A stretch of DNA of 64,000 nt from Chrysemys picta bellii (lineage: Eukaryota; Chordata; Testudines; Emydidae): contig NC_088800.1 of NCBI RefSeq assembly GCF_011386835.1, forward strand, positions 21,070,572 to 21,134,571, written 5' to 3'. The first letter of the stretch is position 1, and each line of letters begins with the position of its first letter. Under the pieces are notes generated by a model. It did not search any database and had not been told where the DNA came from. It saw nothing but the letters and a program-made list of their open reading frames with translations. The position numbers and the translations under genes are program-made. Below, piece by piece: positions 45,758-57,195 of this stretch.

Positions 45758-47224
45758 ACCCCATGGACCAGCCTGCCCTGGAGCTGCTCTACTGGAGACA
45801 TCTCTGGACATGGTGACACGTAGGGACTGGTATGGGTGGGGAGAGGAGAACTAAGTGAAGAAAAATACAGTCCCAAATTAGACAGGGAATGGTGTGGGTC
45901 CTATGTAGCCCTGGCCCTGGCATGGCCAGTCTTTGCCCCGTCCCTACCAGAGATACTGGAGCTAGTAAAAGAGGATGGTGTTGAGGTGGTGCCTGACTCC
46001 TCAGCCATGCTGGAAGAGAGGGAGAAACGCTCTGTTAAGATCTGTGAGGCTAGGCAGGAATGAACTGGGCTTAAGGTTTTTTACTGAATCCTGGCTGGTT
46101 TCTTGCTGAATCCTGGCTAGATTCATGGAAGGTCCCTGGTGCTTTTGGCTGCAGGCACTGCACTCTGTGTCACAAATGCAGAGGAATAGTGACTGATGTT
46201 TCAAGCACCATTAACTAATCCCCGCCATTTGTGTAGGCTTTAGTTCATGTAAGACACATTAAACAGATTGACTCTTCTTCAGCTTCTTTCCAACCTCGCC
46301 ACTTCTGCTCTTTTTCCAAGCAGCCAATTAGCTGCACACTTATGTTATGAAAGGAAAAGTAGAGGATGTATAAGTGACATCTCATGTTGCTGTCATTCCC
46401 CTGTGTATGGGTTCCTTCCACCCATCCAATGGTTTTGCTCCCCTCTGCACCAGAGTGATGATGGTTCCTCTTTGGCTAAATCCAGAGAGTTGCTATGGGC
46501 ATCTGTTTCTGCAGCTGCAGAGCTTGTACCTGAGGAGAGCCCTATAAGATTCAAGCCTCTCCCACCATATTAGTCAACATAAATATTAAAAAGCTGTTGG
46601 GAGAACTGGTAAAACAACATGAGTTAAACAGTTCTTAAAGTGATCTGAACCAGGGTGTGTGGGCTCCCTCCCTTGGCTGTGTGAGCGGCATCAGCTCCTG
46701 AGGGAGGTCAGAGAGCTCTGACTGCTTCCTGCAGCATCTCTGCTTGGCTGCTTACATCCCAGGAGGTGGGGAAGTAGGGTGGGCAGCCAATCTAAGAGCA
46801 GCCAGGCAGGACTGTAATGTGTGACCCTCAGCCACCTGGCTGGAGATGTAGACATTTTATTTGCCAGATCTGGGAGCCCTTGTTCCGTGTGCACTTTATG
46901 CACTGGGGCTGAACTGCCAGCTGTGTGCAGTCTGCTCCCAGCTCAGTGTCTCCTTCACAACAGATGGGTTGCTAAACTTCAGCCCTAGGTAAGAATGAGG
47001 AGATGCTGGTAGGCAGAGGGAAGTGCTTGAGAGAACTCCCCTCCCCTAAGTATCCCTGTTCATAGGCTGTCACATCCCTCCTCTGCCTTGGGGTCCTTTA
47101 GACTCAGTGCTAGTAGACTCTCATATAAACATGGGGGCAAAAGGCACCCAGTTCCATTTGTGACTGGCCAGAAGACTGTGCTCCAACCTATCAGACAGCC
47201 TTGGCCAGTGACCCAGGTCTTCAT
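45758..47224. other. Mixed-composition DNA, no gene recognised
   Basis: About 1.5 kb less AT-rich than the flanks, with several 60-100 codon frames on both strands and none recognised. The direct pair GAATCCTGGCTGG and GAATCCTGGCTAG at 46086 and 46108 is a local duplication. The region could be an old unnamed repeat. Confidence 0.35.
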
Positions 47225-47367
47225 GACCACCATGCTTGATTGTTGTAACTCACTAGTATAAAAGGCAGCAGCCTATCTGCTTAGCAACACACGTGGGATC
47301 ATCACTCCAGTGCCCTGAGCCCTCACTGAATGCAGACTCCAGTTCAAGCTCTGTGCACTGATAGTCA
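47225..47367 (+). mobile_element. Possible L2-like LINE reverse-transcriptase C-terminal remnant
   Basis: Translated from 47231 the text gives MLDCCNSLV, a stop, then AAAYLLSNTRGIITPV, a stop, then ECRLQFKLCAL. This resembles the run of motifs near the C-terminus of L2-type reverse transcriptase (LDYCNSL, AARLL...HITPVL, R-QFK). Two stops and a gap between the first two motifs show it is decayed. The similarity is modest and from memory. Confidence 0.4.
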
Positions 47368-48499
47368 ATGGGAGGCTGAAGAAGATACAGCTGCCAATGC
47401 CCTAGTATGCCCTGCTACTTGAGATGTTACACAGACAGAATGGAGGCTAGCAATGGGAACACCAGCCACCACTGGGGCTGCAGGAGTCCTGTTTCCATGT
47501 AGACTTAGAAAAAGGAAAATGGAGGTGAGGTGGGAGCGGTGGGGATGAGTAAGAGAAAATTGCAGAAGGGTTGAAAAAAGCAATGCTGGGGAGGAGGCAA
47601 AGAGGAACAGCAAGGAGAACAAAAGCACATTGACAATGGGAGGTGAACTGGGGGGCTATAACTGGAAGGAGATGATGCTTTTTACCTGTGTTGTTAGACT
47701 TATTTTCAAATGTTTAAATAGGAAGTGTTATAAAAATACTTACATTAATTATCCTATTTGCTATTGCACTACAAGGGTAATATACCAGGCCAAAATGTGA
47801 CACACCCTTCCAGGAAGGGCTAGCAAGAACTTCCTCCCTTGAACATTATACATTCTGCATAAGGGTCACTGAGAGCAGAGTATGGTCCTCATTTATTTAT
47901 CAAGTAATGATATGGCAATTTCCGAGTGGGAAAATAAAGACAGAATATGCTCATATCAAAGCAAACTGTGCACTTCCTGCCTCTCAAGCTGAAGTTATAA
48001 CATGTGCTAGAAAGGAGATGAAGTGCAAGCCAATAAACAGCCAACACATATGGAAAACAAAATGCAAACCCGTCCAAATTAATTTGTATTATCTACATTC
48101 TCTTCCCTATGGTTTAACTCTATCCTCAAGAGAACGAAAATATTTGTTTTTAAATATTGTTAAAGGTTTAAATATTGTTTAAATCTTGTCAAGGTATTGC
48201 ATTTCTGGGTGAGATGTTTATTAAAGACGTGATTAAAACCTTTTCTGACCTCTAGTCTGACACGAATCTGTTGAGATTTGGAAGTACCTTCCACTAAGAA
48301 GTTGACTGAAATTGAAAGGATGCCCTCCTCCCTCCACTCACACATTCAGTTTAAGACACTTTAATTTTTTTAATAAAATCAAAATATGCAGGGCCAAATT
48401 CAGATGTAGTTTAAGTGGATTCAATATCCATGTAAGTCTCTGGGCCTTTTTCAGCAGTGGCATAATCCATGGTCTAATGTTAAATTTCAGGGACTAAAT
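47368..48499. other. AT-rich DNA, nothing recognised
   Basis: About 1.1 kb. The first part is purine-rich on the plus strand (47500-47620). Confidence 0.4.
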
Positions 48500-48600
48500 G
48501 CTGCCTCTTACACTGATATAAATGCAGAGCAGTTCCAGTGAAATCAATGTGGTTATTTTGGATTTGCAGTGGAGTAAAGGGGAACCAAATTTAGCCCTAG
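48500..48600. repeat. Copy of the TTACACCAGTGTAAAT palindromic repeat family (decayed)
   Basis: CTCTTACACTGATATAAATG, then AGCAGTTCCAGTGAAATCAA, then GGAGTAAAGGGGAACCAAAT. Confidence 0.45.
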
Positions 48601-48996
48601 GTGTAAATGATCAACTAGTGTAACCAGAACCGATCTGGCTTTCTATGTAAAATGGGTAGAACTGACACATGAAGGGCCAGATCCTGGACTGCTGAAGAGT
48701 GTTTGGTGCAGCTAAAGAAGGGAGGAGGAGAGGGCGCAAAGATTACTCTGGCCATTCTGATGCCAGACATGCGGAATATAATATTGCTTTATCATACTGT
48801 ATTTTATTAGATCCATTGCTAAATGCATGCACAGCAAACATTTGCTAGTACCATTACTTTATCAATCCCTGGGTAATTATTAAAATAGTTGCTGTTACGA
48901 TGTTGATCTAAAGTTCAGTGCAAACATTTGTGAAACATTTTGGTTTGTTTCATTTGTAATGGAGCAGAAGCCAAAATGACTTTTTCTCTTTGTGCC
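48601..48996. other. AT-rich DNA, nothing recognised
   Basis: About 0.4 kb; GGGCCAGATCCTGG near 48674 may be an end of one of the palindromic families. Confidence 0.35.
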
Positions 48997-48999
48997 TTA

Positions 49000-49286
49000 G
49001 GCTAGGTCTACACTACCCGCCTGAATCGGCGGGTAGAAATCGATCTCTCGGGGATCGAATTATCGCGTCTCGTCTGGACGTGACAATCGATCCCCGAATC
49101 GACACTCTTACTCCACCAGCGGAGGTGGGAGTAAGCGCCGTCGACGGGGAGCCGCGGAGGTCGATTTTGCCGCCGTCCTCACAGCGGGGTAAGTCGGCTC
49201 CGATAGGTCGAATTCAGCTACGCTATTCGCGTAGCTGAATTTGCGTATCTTAAATCGACCCCCCCCCCTGTAGTGAAGACCCGCCT
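49000..49286. mobile_element. PIF/Harbinger-like MITE (287 bp), CpG-rich
   Basis: Left end GGCTAGGTCTACACTACC after TTA (48997-48999); right end, inverted, AGGCGGGTCTTCACTACAGG before TTA (49287-49289). Internal stems: CTACCCGCC / GGCGGGTAG at 49013-49021 and 49028-49036; a perfect 13 bp stem AATTCAGCTACGC / GCGTAGCTGAATT at 49211-49223 and 49229-49241, enclosed by GGTCGA and TCGACC. It has many CpG sites, unlike its flanks. No transposase. Confidence 0.8.
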
Positions 49287-49289
49287 TTA

Positions 49290-52200
49290 GTATCATTGCA
49301 GTGATGTGTGCTGGAATAGCCTGAGGAATAGAATGTTAAAATAACCGCTGTGATAGACAATGACTTAGTATCAAACCAATGGAGTGGAGATTGTATTACT
49401 TTTTTCTCCCCCTCTTTTAAAAATTCTGCCATGTGATGGTTATTTAAGTATATGCACATATCTGGTGAAAATATTAATCATGCTCCACATATTCCACATT
49501 CCCATTCCTTCTACTCTCTTTGTCCTGCATTCATCTTCTGGAACCACCTCCTTCAACACCTCCTCCATCTAGCTTTATTTGCTCCTTACTTAAGGTGGCA
49601 ACAGAGTTTATATATAACTACTGTCCTGTATGGGAGAGGGCAAAGAGGCCATTGGAATCCATCCCCATAGGGAGGCAGCACAGACTGTGGGAAGTATGTG
49701 TGGTGATGCAGAGAATCAGAATATTGTTATATTTTTATGTAGGTATCTGAATAATACTATACCATGGATCTTTTGTTGTCAGGTTTAGCACACCATTTCC
49801 AGAACAAATATATTGGACTTAATACTAATTATGAGGCACAGAAGCTATAATAATAATGGGAATTTTACCATTGACTTCAATAGGAGTAGTGAGACTTATG
49901 TTACCCAGATTTTGCAGCAAGAAATATGTGTATACTAGTTGGAAAGCAAACAGTGGCATTAATGGAAAACTGCAGTTTATTCCCTAGTGATTCATTTCCC
50001 TCCCATCTCACTTGGGCCTTGTTTTGGCCTCCTTTGAGACTTGGCACGTTTGGGACCAAATGAAAAATGTGTCTATAAAACAAATATTGATTACTTTAAC
50101 AAGCTCATTACATTTGATTAACCTTTTAAAGCACATTAGTTGGGTCTTTAACCTATATCAAATTGAATGATGTTTTAATACTTAATGAAGGACACCTGGT
50201 AAATGCTTCATGTTTATAAGGATTTATTATTCAAGTTTATGATTAAAATTAGTTCTGGAGTTCATAATTCAAACAAATCACAATGCACAATTCTCACAGC
50301 ACTGGGTTTTTTGTTTTGTTTTGTTTTCATGCTGTATAGAGAATAGACTTGCATTGTAAACTACAGCAGTCCAGGAGTTGGTAAAGTCTGAAATTTCCTC
50401 TTTAACAGAAGCACAAGTATCCGAGGTTGGTATACTTTACAGCACGCAAGGAGGGCTACAGGTTTACTGTGTCAGGACTGCAGTAAGAATTATTTACAGC
50501 ATTTCCTATCCCCATAACAATCATAGTTGGAAAAACAGATTAAAGTTATGCCATTTCCTGTTTGGTACATTCTTTATAATGAGCAGGTGGAATCAAACTT
50601 TTAATCCCTGCAGTAGATGACCTCTTCAAAAGTCTGTACTTCTACTATCTAACAGTTTTGTCTCTTTCTTTTTAGTTCCTGAGACTGTAATCTAAGAAGA
50701 TTTGGAATGGCCAGAGAATTACTGAACACTGAAAAAGGCAAAGCGCTGAAGCTAACTTTCAACCAGTGGATACATTACAATTCTGTAATCTTATTTTTTA
50801 AGAGATTAGATGAAAATATATATGTTAGCAATCTAAACAATGTAATAATATCTATAGAGGATAAGTGTCATTGATTAAATTATAAATATAGTATCTTATT
50901 ATGCTTTTGGGGACAGTAGAAATATGAATAGCACTGCAGGTATTTTTGAATTATAAGAGGAGAGAATATTGGCAAATTTTTCAACAGCGGTTTATCATGA
51001 AAAAGAAGTTACAGTAACTCTTCCCCTGTCATAGAGAGTGAAAAAACCTCACTTGTATATTAATATATTATAACAATGATGCATGAAGCTAATAAAAAAA
51101 ACTTTTGAAAGAGGTCTGTTAGTCCAGCGGGAGTTATTAAGTTTGCTATTTGTGACTTTAATGCTACTTGGAATTTCTTCTAGCGCATTTAAAACTCCTT
51201 TTGTGACTCTTCATCAGCTGTTTTCCAGACAGCAAAGGCCTCAACAATATACATTTTCCTTTTCTGCATGGCTGATGGACTTCATATGCTATATCCAATT
51301 TAAGGGTAGAGTACGAGATTACATTGCTAGACTATCGAAAGCCATAGACATTGAAACTGAATCATTGCTGTTTATAGTAATTCTTGCTATTTGCTTTTTG
51401 ACAGCCATTTGTGACTGGAATAAAAGATGATGCCAAGATTACTGTCAAGCTAGTGTAATAGCTAGTAGTGCATGAAGTCTGCAGTAGATGGACTTGAACT
51501 TATGAGCACTCATAGATTCTCAATAGACTCTCAAGTGAGCAGTGTCCTCCTTTGCCCAGTGTAATGTGACTGGCTTTGAAGAATTCTTATTTCAGAAGAT
51601 GAAATATTATCTCAGCCAGCTTTCTTTGTTCTATTGGAAATGTTTTAGAAAGCTTAATTTGAGAGCTGGTTCTGAATGGAAAAAGCAAACTGATTTTCAG
51701 TTGCACGAGGTACACCATTACAGGTACATCCAAGCTCAGCAATAACAAAAGGAGCGACATATTCAGATTGCTTCCACAAGAGGCTCCCCAGTCTTTTTAG
51801 TTATAAGCACAATAGCCATCATCTCTTTCTTCTACTGGACTGGTGATTTTCCTCATGATCTCTGCTAATACAAACCATCTTTTAACCTGAAGAGTGTAAG
51901 CAGTAAACATAGCTATTGGGAAAACAGAATCCCGTAAGGATTCTTATGAACCCTTCTTGCACGATATTTCAGCTTTAACACAAAGCACCTACCCTGGACC
52001 CGGAGGATGCTTTTACCACTGTCAAAAAGCTGGACTGACAGTGGCTACCCTACACCACTGCTGAAATGTCTCACAATGGATTTGTCTGGCTAACAGGTCC
52101 ATACAGAAGCACGTTCATGTTAGGAACATATTTTATTTTTACTTGTATAGTGCTCTGCAAATGGCTACTGTTCACCAGCTGTCAGCTAGGCCTTTCCTTT

Positions 52201-53179
52201 GCAGCATACTGAATGTGAATGACAGTAACCTGCTACAGTGAGTTAAGCTTCAGTGGAAGTTTAGTGGACCTGGTGTTCAATTCTTACACCAACAACTCAG
52301 TTCCTCTTGGGCAGCAGCCCCTTTTGATTTGAAATCTAAACATCTAGTGTTTCAAGAATTGGTTTAAGAATTTGCCTGGAAGCAATTTCTGTTTCCAGCA
52401 ATGTTACTCTTTTCCAGCCTGATCTATCTTAGTGATCAATAGGAAAAAGCTAAAATACCATCGACCTTAAAAAAAAAATAACTTTATTCAGCAAAAGAAA
52501 ATATAGGGCTTGGGTTAAATGGATTGAGGTCCAGTACTTCTGTGAACATTTTCCTTTTTTGCATACCGTATTTCTTTCTCCCTACTGCAGCATTACAAGC
52601 CTGATCTTTTATTGCAGTTTGCCATTCAAGATTCCATAGTTAAGGCTGTGTCAGCACTTCTCCTATAAAACCCATTTATGAGTGGTTTAGAACTCAACTG
52701 AAAAAAAATGCTCCAGGATGAAAGGTGGCATACAAAGTCTCAGACAGAGGTTTTTTTTAACCATTTAAAAAAAAAGAATTTTGTTTTCTATTTTAAGCTT
52801 TTATGAGTATAAAATCCCCAATTTGCTGGTTTAATGCACTGCCGCTTGAGTAACTCAGCAATAACAATTTAGTAATCAGCTTGTATTTAAACAAGAAAGT
52901 AAAAAGAGGTGGAATTACAGGTATATTGAGATTTCAAGTGTGATTATGGAAGATGCTCAGAAACTGCAACAAAAATCTCTGTAGGATTCTGTAGCAGGCA
53001 AGTGCAGGACCAAACCCATGTTCTTCCACAGCTTGAGTAGCTGTGCTGTCCTCTGAGAATGTGCTGAGTTCCAGGAAAAGGGATCCTACTCCTGAAGTTG
53101 TGAAGCAGCAATTAAATCGGTCTGTGGGTGTGACACAAGAGCCTGGTAAGTGCATTCCCGTGCACATGAGAACTGCTCC
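49290..53179. other. AT-rich apparently single-copy DNA
   Basis: About 3.9 kb. GGAATTTTACCATTGACTTC at 49859 is a fragment of the repeat seen at 4437-4563. A TTTTG repeat is at 50309-50328. The 115-codon frame at 51083-51430 has two hydrophobic stretches but no other support. No exon recognised. Confidence 0.4.
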
Positions 53180-53370
53180 AACCTAGTGTCTGCAGTGGCA
53201 CTATCATCTCCAGATAGTGAAGGTGGGTCCATGGGTTCTCCTGCTCCACAGCCAGCAGAGCTAGCCTCACACGGATGGAAATGCTTGCTGTCCCCTTACA
53301 AAGGGGCGTAGAAGTGGCCTTGCTTCCTCTGAACTCCTTGAGGCTTTGTGCCTATCTCCGGTAGAATGCC
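53180..53370. repeat. Unnamed dispersed repeat, copy 2
   Basis: See 26460-26860: CAGCCAGCAGAGC and CTGTCCCCTTACAAAGG are in the same order and at similar distance in both. Confidence 0.4.
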
Positions 53371-53383
53371 TCTGGGAACTCTA

Positions 53384-53570
53384 GATCTAATCTATCTGAA
53401 CTTCATTAAAGGATTTGACAATGTACCACATGGGCAATTATTTGTCAAACTGGAGAAGATGGGGATTAGTACAAGAATTGAAAGGTGGTTAAGGAACTGG
53501 CTAAAGGAGAGATGACAACAGGTTGTGCTGAAAAGAGAACCACTGGGCAAGACAGAGGTGCCTTTGAACA
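53384..53570 (+). mobile_element. CR1-like LINE reverse-transcriptase remnant
   Basis: Translated from 53384 the text reads DLIYLNFIKGFDNVPHGQLF, then VKLEKMGI, then ERWLRNWLKER, a stop, and QQVVL. This matches the block around the first catalytic site of LINE reverse transcriptases (LDFxKAFDTVPH...KL...GI...W...NWL). The first Asp of the block is Asn here. With the in-frame stop, the copy is dead. It could come from CR1 or another non-LTR clade with the same block. Confidence 0.7.
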
Positions 53571-54379
53571 TTTCATCCAAACTCTGTATATGTGTTAAAA
53601 TATAATCTCCAGACTAAAGCCTTCAGTGACGAGAATTTAAGTCCAAAAGGAATTTTGTGTGTGAAAGTTATAAGAGGTAGGTAGGACACAGGTGTCCTAT
53701 TCACTAAACTACAATATACTGTCACAAAACCAACAAGGCTGGTATAGAATTTAAGAATGATTTAAACAATAGCCCAACAAGTTCCAAGAGAAGAATTACA
53801 GTCAATGGAAGCAAAAATCCAGTTTTTAAAAAGGAGCCAACTACATAGCGCCATTTAGTTTTGCAGGTAAATAATACACTTTTTAAAAAAATACATACAC
53901 CTCACACAGCTGATAAAGCCACTGTTGTCTAGTGTGTAAAATACCTTTGACAAATCTAATAATTTGTAACAGGCAGACCATAAAATACAGTATAGAAAAC
54001 ACCTGAAAAGCTCTCAGTAAATACTAATTTGATTCTAAATATTCAGATCATCAGGACACTGGAGGGTCTAACAAGTAGTTTGTTGTGTCATAAACTGTTC
54101 TGTAATAAACAAACAAAAAAGCTAAAAAACCAAACACAGAACTGCACACAAAACCTCCCCATGACCCCTGTTTCCCTTCCCCTCTTTGCCTTTTAGTAAG
54201 TAAGGTTGCTGGCAGCAGAGTTGTTGAACAACTGACAAAAGCAAGTGGAGACAGTGAGCTGTGCTTATTTAAGTCTGTATTCTTCCATGCTGCTCAATTT
54301 CAATCCTGTCCCTGGCAGAACAACATCAGTATTCTCTGCCTCTCTTAACTAAGGAAGCAAATCAAGAACCAGACAGGCA
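53571..54379. other. AT-rich DNA, nothing recognised
   Basis: GTGTCCTATTCACTAAAC near 53692 could be a trace of an antisense tRNA-derived SINE; otherwise no recognised content. Confidence 0.4.
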
Positions 54380-54615
54380 AATGGGAACTGAACCTCATTT
54401 CTTGGCCTCTTGTTCAACCTATAAAGCCAAACGGAAAGCAGCCCACTTCTCCAGGCCTCCCATTCCTCTTGCCAGCTGGGAACTTAACCACCTCCTGGGC
54501 CCTCCTGTCTCACGTGCCAGCCACCGTGCAGACTGCCTTTCCAGACTTCTAACACCACTGGCCAGTTGGGAATTGGACCACCTTTCCAGGTTTCTTGTCT
54601 ACTTGCCAGAGTCTG
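54380..54615 (+). repeat. Decayed tandem repeat with ~45 / ~92 bp period
   Basis: GGGAACTGAACC at 54383, GGGAACTTAACC at 54478 and GGGAATTGGACC at 54568 are spaced 95 and 90 bp. A shorter phrase of the type CCAGG-CTTC...CTTGCCAG recurs about every 45 bp (near 54451, 54495, 54541, 54586). The 141-codon frame over this region (54381-54806) contains the same repeat as PLASWELNHL and PLASWELDHL and is most likely a product of the DNA repeat. Confidence 0.6.
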
Positions 54616-54847
54616 CAGAACTTCTTTTCCATTTGCCTAAGCCAGTGAAGAATGGGGCTGTAATTCTATTGTCAAAGTTAGTTAAATGGCTCAGACATCT
54701 CCATAGGAAAATATTCAGGGAAGCTCCTCTAGGAGCGGAACTAAAAACAGGAAGAAAACAAGAAAAAATGGGTGCCCCTCCCTTTCTGAATTCCCAATTT
54801 TTCTAACAATTTTTTACAGAGAAATGCAAAAAGCAACAGTAACTGAC

Positions 54848-55909
54848 TAGAGCTGTGTGAAAGGTTTTCAACGAAACCTGACAACCAATAAAACCCAGCT
54901 ACTTTCATATTTCACTGCAACCTGAAACTCAAACCAGATTTCTAGAAAGGTTCCCCAAGGTATGTGGTTCCAGGGCCAGCTGGCCAATCCATTTATAGTA
55001 CACAACTTTGTTAGACAAAGTGAGGGGCAGTTATAGCCTGGCCCTATAAGGCTGTGCAGGGGCACAAGACAGAGTAAGACAACCCCATGACCTTTTTCCC
55101 ACACACATACAGTGCTGTGTGGCCTTCCTAGACTTTAAAACGAGGCATAGTGTAGGGAAGCAAGTCATATTGGGCCACGGCCCCTCACCCTTCTGCAAGT
55201 GAACTAGGCCAGGGAGAGGTGAGAAATAGAGTCTCAGCTTCATCCTTCAAGATCCTCCTTCTATTCAGTGTAGGGTGTAGTAATCTGCTACTGGTAAAGG
55301 CCAAAAGAAGTTTATTTCTACCCCAAAAGCAAGCAGGGAGGAAAGAATTGTGCCTCTTTAGTGTCTCCTAGAGTGACATAGGTGGGCACTCCCTTACTCA
55401 GGGCTATGCCTAAAGTCACAATCTACCCTTTGGCCCATTTTTCTGTCCGTTGCAAATTATCCAAAACCAACTTTCCCCCCACTATTTCCCCCACCTTATT
55501 TAGTCATTATTTTCAATTGCTTGTTAAACACTTCATGTGACCAGTTCAGCCTATGGATTGCTCACAAACTGCTCGTTGTGACTATTCATTCACTGTTGGC
55601 AGAATTGCACAGTTTGAATAGCAAAGGCAGATGAGACTGTTTCTGGTTCCTGCTTGGATGACCATAATTATCATAGTTTTATGTTGCTATTGCTCATGCG
55701 AGTATGTATTGGTGAACATGCAGAATCTCAGGCGAACAAGTCTATCTGTATGACATCAATTGCCCGAACATTCGTATGAACAAAACGTGCCTATCTGAAT
55801 ACTCACAACAGCAAATAGACGAGGGCCACATGGATCACATTCACTAGTTTTATTAATGCAAATACTCAAAGATGCTGACCCCACTCCCTCCAGTATTCAC
55901 CCAGCTCTA
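54848..55909. mobile_element. Unnamed TA-flanked element with GAGCTG-type inverted ends (1,062 bp)
   Basis: Left end TAGAGCTGTGTGAAAGG; right end inverted TAGAGCTGGGTGAATACTGG. The ends match each other and the left end of 37420-37865 over about 15 bases. The right part (55500-55909) contains several CGAACATTCG and GAATACTC phrases. I see no transposase frame. It could also be two partial copies placed end to end. Confidence 0.45.
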
Positions 55910-56161
55910 GTTTTGGACACTTTGTTCATTCAAACATCAAAGCAAAATCTGGGAGTCTGAGCCCATGCAACAGAAAGCAAAGGAACTGTTTACAAGAAAT
56001 GAACCTGCTCCGAAATGAAGCTGCTGAGTTTTGCACAGCTCTAATGCAGTCAGTTCCTGTCTTTTCAGCCAAGTTACTCTCCCACTGCCTGTTACTTTGG
56101 AGGTACATCAAACAGCTTACCAATATGATTGCTTGGTCAGTGCAATCAAACACTTCTCTTC
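55910..56161. other. AT-rich DNA, nothing recognised
   Basis: Short interval; CAGCTCTAATGCAG at 56037 may be another stray end of the preceding family. Confidence 0.3.
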
Positions 56162-56288
56162 ATGTACACTTTATTTATTATGTGTATTGCAGTAGTGTCC
56201 CCTGTTTTGGGCCAGGATCTCATTGTGCTAGGTGCTGTACAAACACAGAACAAAAAGACAGTCCTTGCCCCAAAGAGCTTAAATACTT
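56162..56288 (-). mobile_element. MIR-like SINE tail, antisense copy
   Basis: TTTATTTATTATGTGTATTG, then CAGGATCTCATTGTGCTAGG, then GCTGTACAAACACAGAACAA, then CAGTCCTTGCCCCAAAGAGC. It is the reverse complement of the tail at 4565-4690 (GCACCTAGCACAATGG, GGGGCAGGG). Confidence 0.65.
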
Positions 56289-57094
56289 ACCTATACTATA
56301 GATCTATATTACAATATAAGGGGATTTGACACAGGCCTGTGACTACATTCTCTAGGCCGGGCCTCTCTCATTAGCCTGATTTTTTTAAAGCTTACCTTTC
56401 CCCTTCAAGTACTGTCAGTATAGATCCTGCAGCTGGAACCCTCTAGAAAGTTCTGACGGTTGGAGGGGCATGCTTCCTCACAACACTGAACGTTCCAAGC
56501 AAGGTGATATAAGCAGCTGCAGTTCTAAGACCTATCAGCTCTCTTCAGTTGCCAGAGGAGCGAGGCCAAAATCTTTCTACATCATTGTTTTATCCCCCAC
56601 TCTCTCGATAGTGTTAAAATTGTTCATTACTTATTTTTGCAAAGGTTTTGGTGGTATTTGAGTCTTTGTATTTCCATCTACATTGCATTTATGACTCTTG
56701 GTACAGTCGAATTTGGCTAGGTTTCACCTCACCGTACTATCTAAATCCATCTCAGTACTGAGCAATGGAAGGTACTGCTAAAGAAAAGCGCAATTGTTTA
56801 AAATGGTGTCCATCTGGTGGTTGACTTCCACACCTGACTGATGCCCAGTGTTAATTTGTAAGGAAGGAGGTGCCGGACCTCAAGCAATTTTTTTACTTTT
56901 ATAACTGATGTGGCAATCCCAGAGGTGTCGGAGCTAGAAACTTGGTGAGCCCTGGCACAAATTAAGCACTGCTGATGCCTTTACTGCCTGGGATTGGCCT
57001 TTTGATAGATCCTGGATTTTTGGTTTGGGAGGTTTTTTTTAAACAATTATTTACAGTCACCAGAAAACAACAATAAACTAGCTCGTTTCAAGAG
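56289..57094. other. Mixed DNA, nothing recognised
   Basis: About 0.8 kb without recognised content. Confidence 0.4.
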
Positions 57095-57195
57095 CTTTTT
57101 ATCCAAGGATCTCAAAGTGCTTTACATTTTCAGTATCATTATTCATCCTCATTTTACAGACGAGGAAATGGAAGCAAAGAGAAGTGAAATATAAT
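57095..57195 (-). mobile_element. MIR-like SINE, antisense fragment
   Basis: GGATCTCAAAGTGCTTTACA, then CATCCTCATTTTACAGACGA, then GGAAATGGAAGCAAAGAG; reverse complement of MIR core. Confidence 0.65.

Noticed and set aside
46268..46573. 101-codon plus-strand frame and other frames in 45758-47000
   Set aside because: Several overlapping frames on both strands, none recognised, in a less AT-rich patch. No exon signals.
50640..50780. Pyrimidine tract and AG before 50676 as a splice acceptor
   Set aside because: The downstream text has no long open frame or matching donor that I can support; such tracts are common in AT-rich DNA.
51083..51430. 115-codon frame with two hydrophobic stretches, as in a small membrane protein
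   Set aside because: AT-rich DNA often gives Leu/Ile/Phe-rich frames. There is no recognised motif, no splice or promoter context, and the frame is not much above chance length.
52640..52700. AAGGCTGTGTCAGCACTTC as a MITE end
   Set aside because: It is too diverged and has no partner end.
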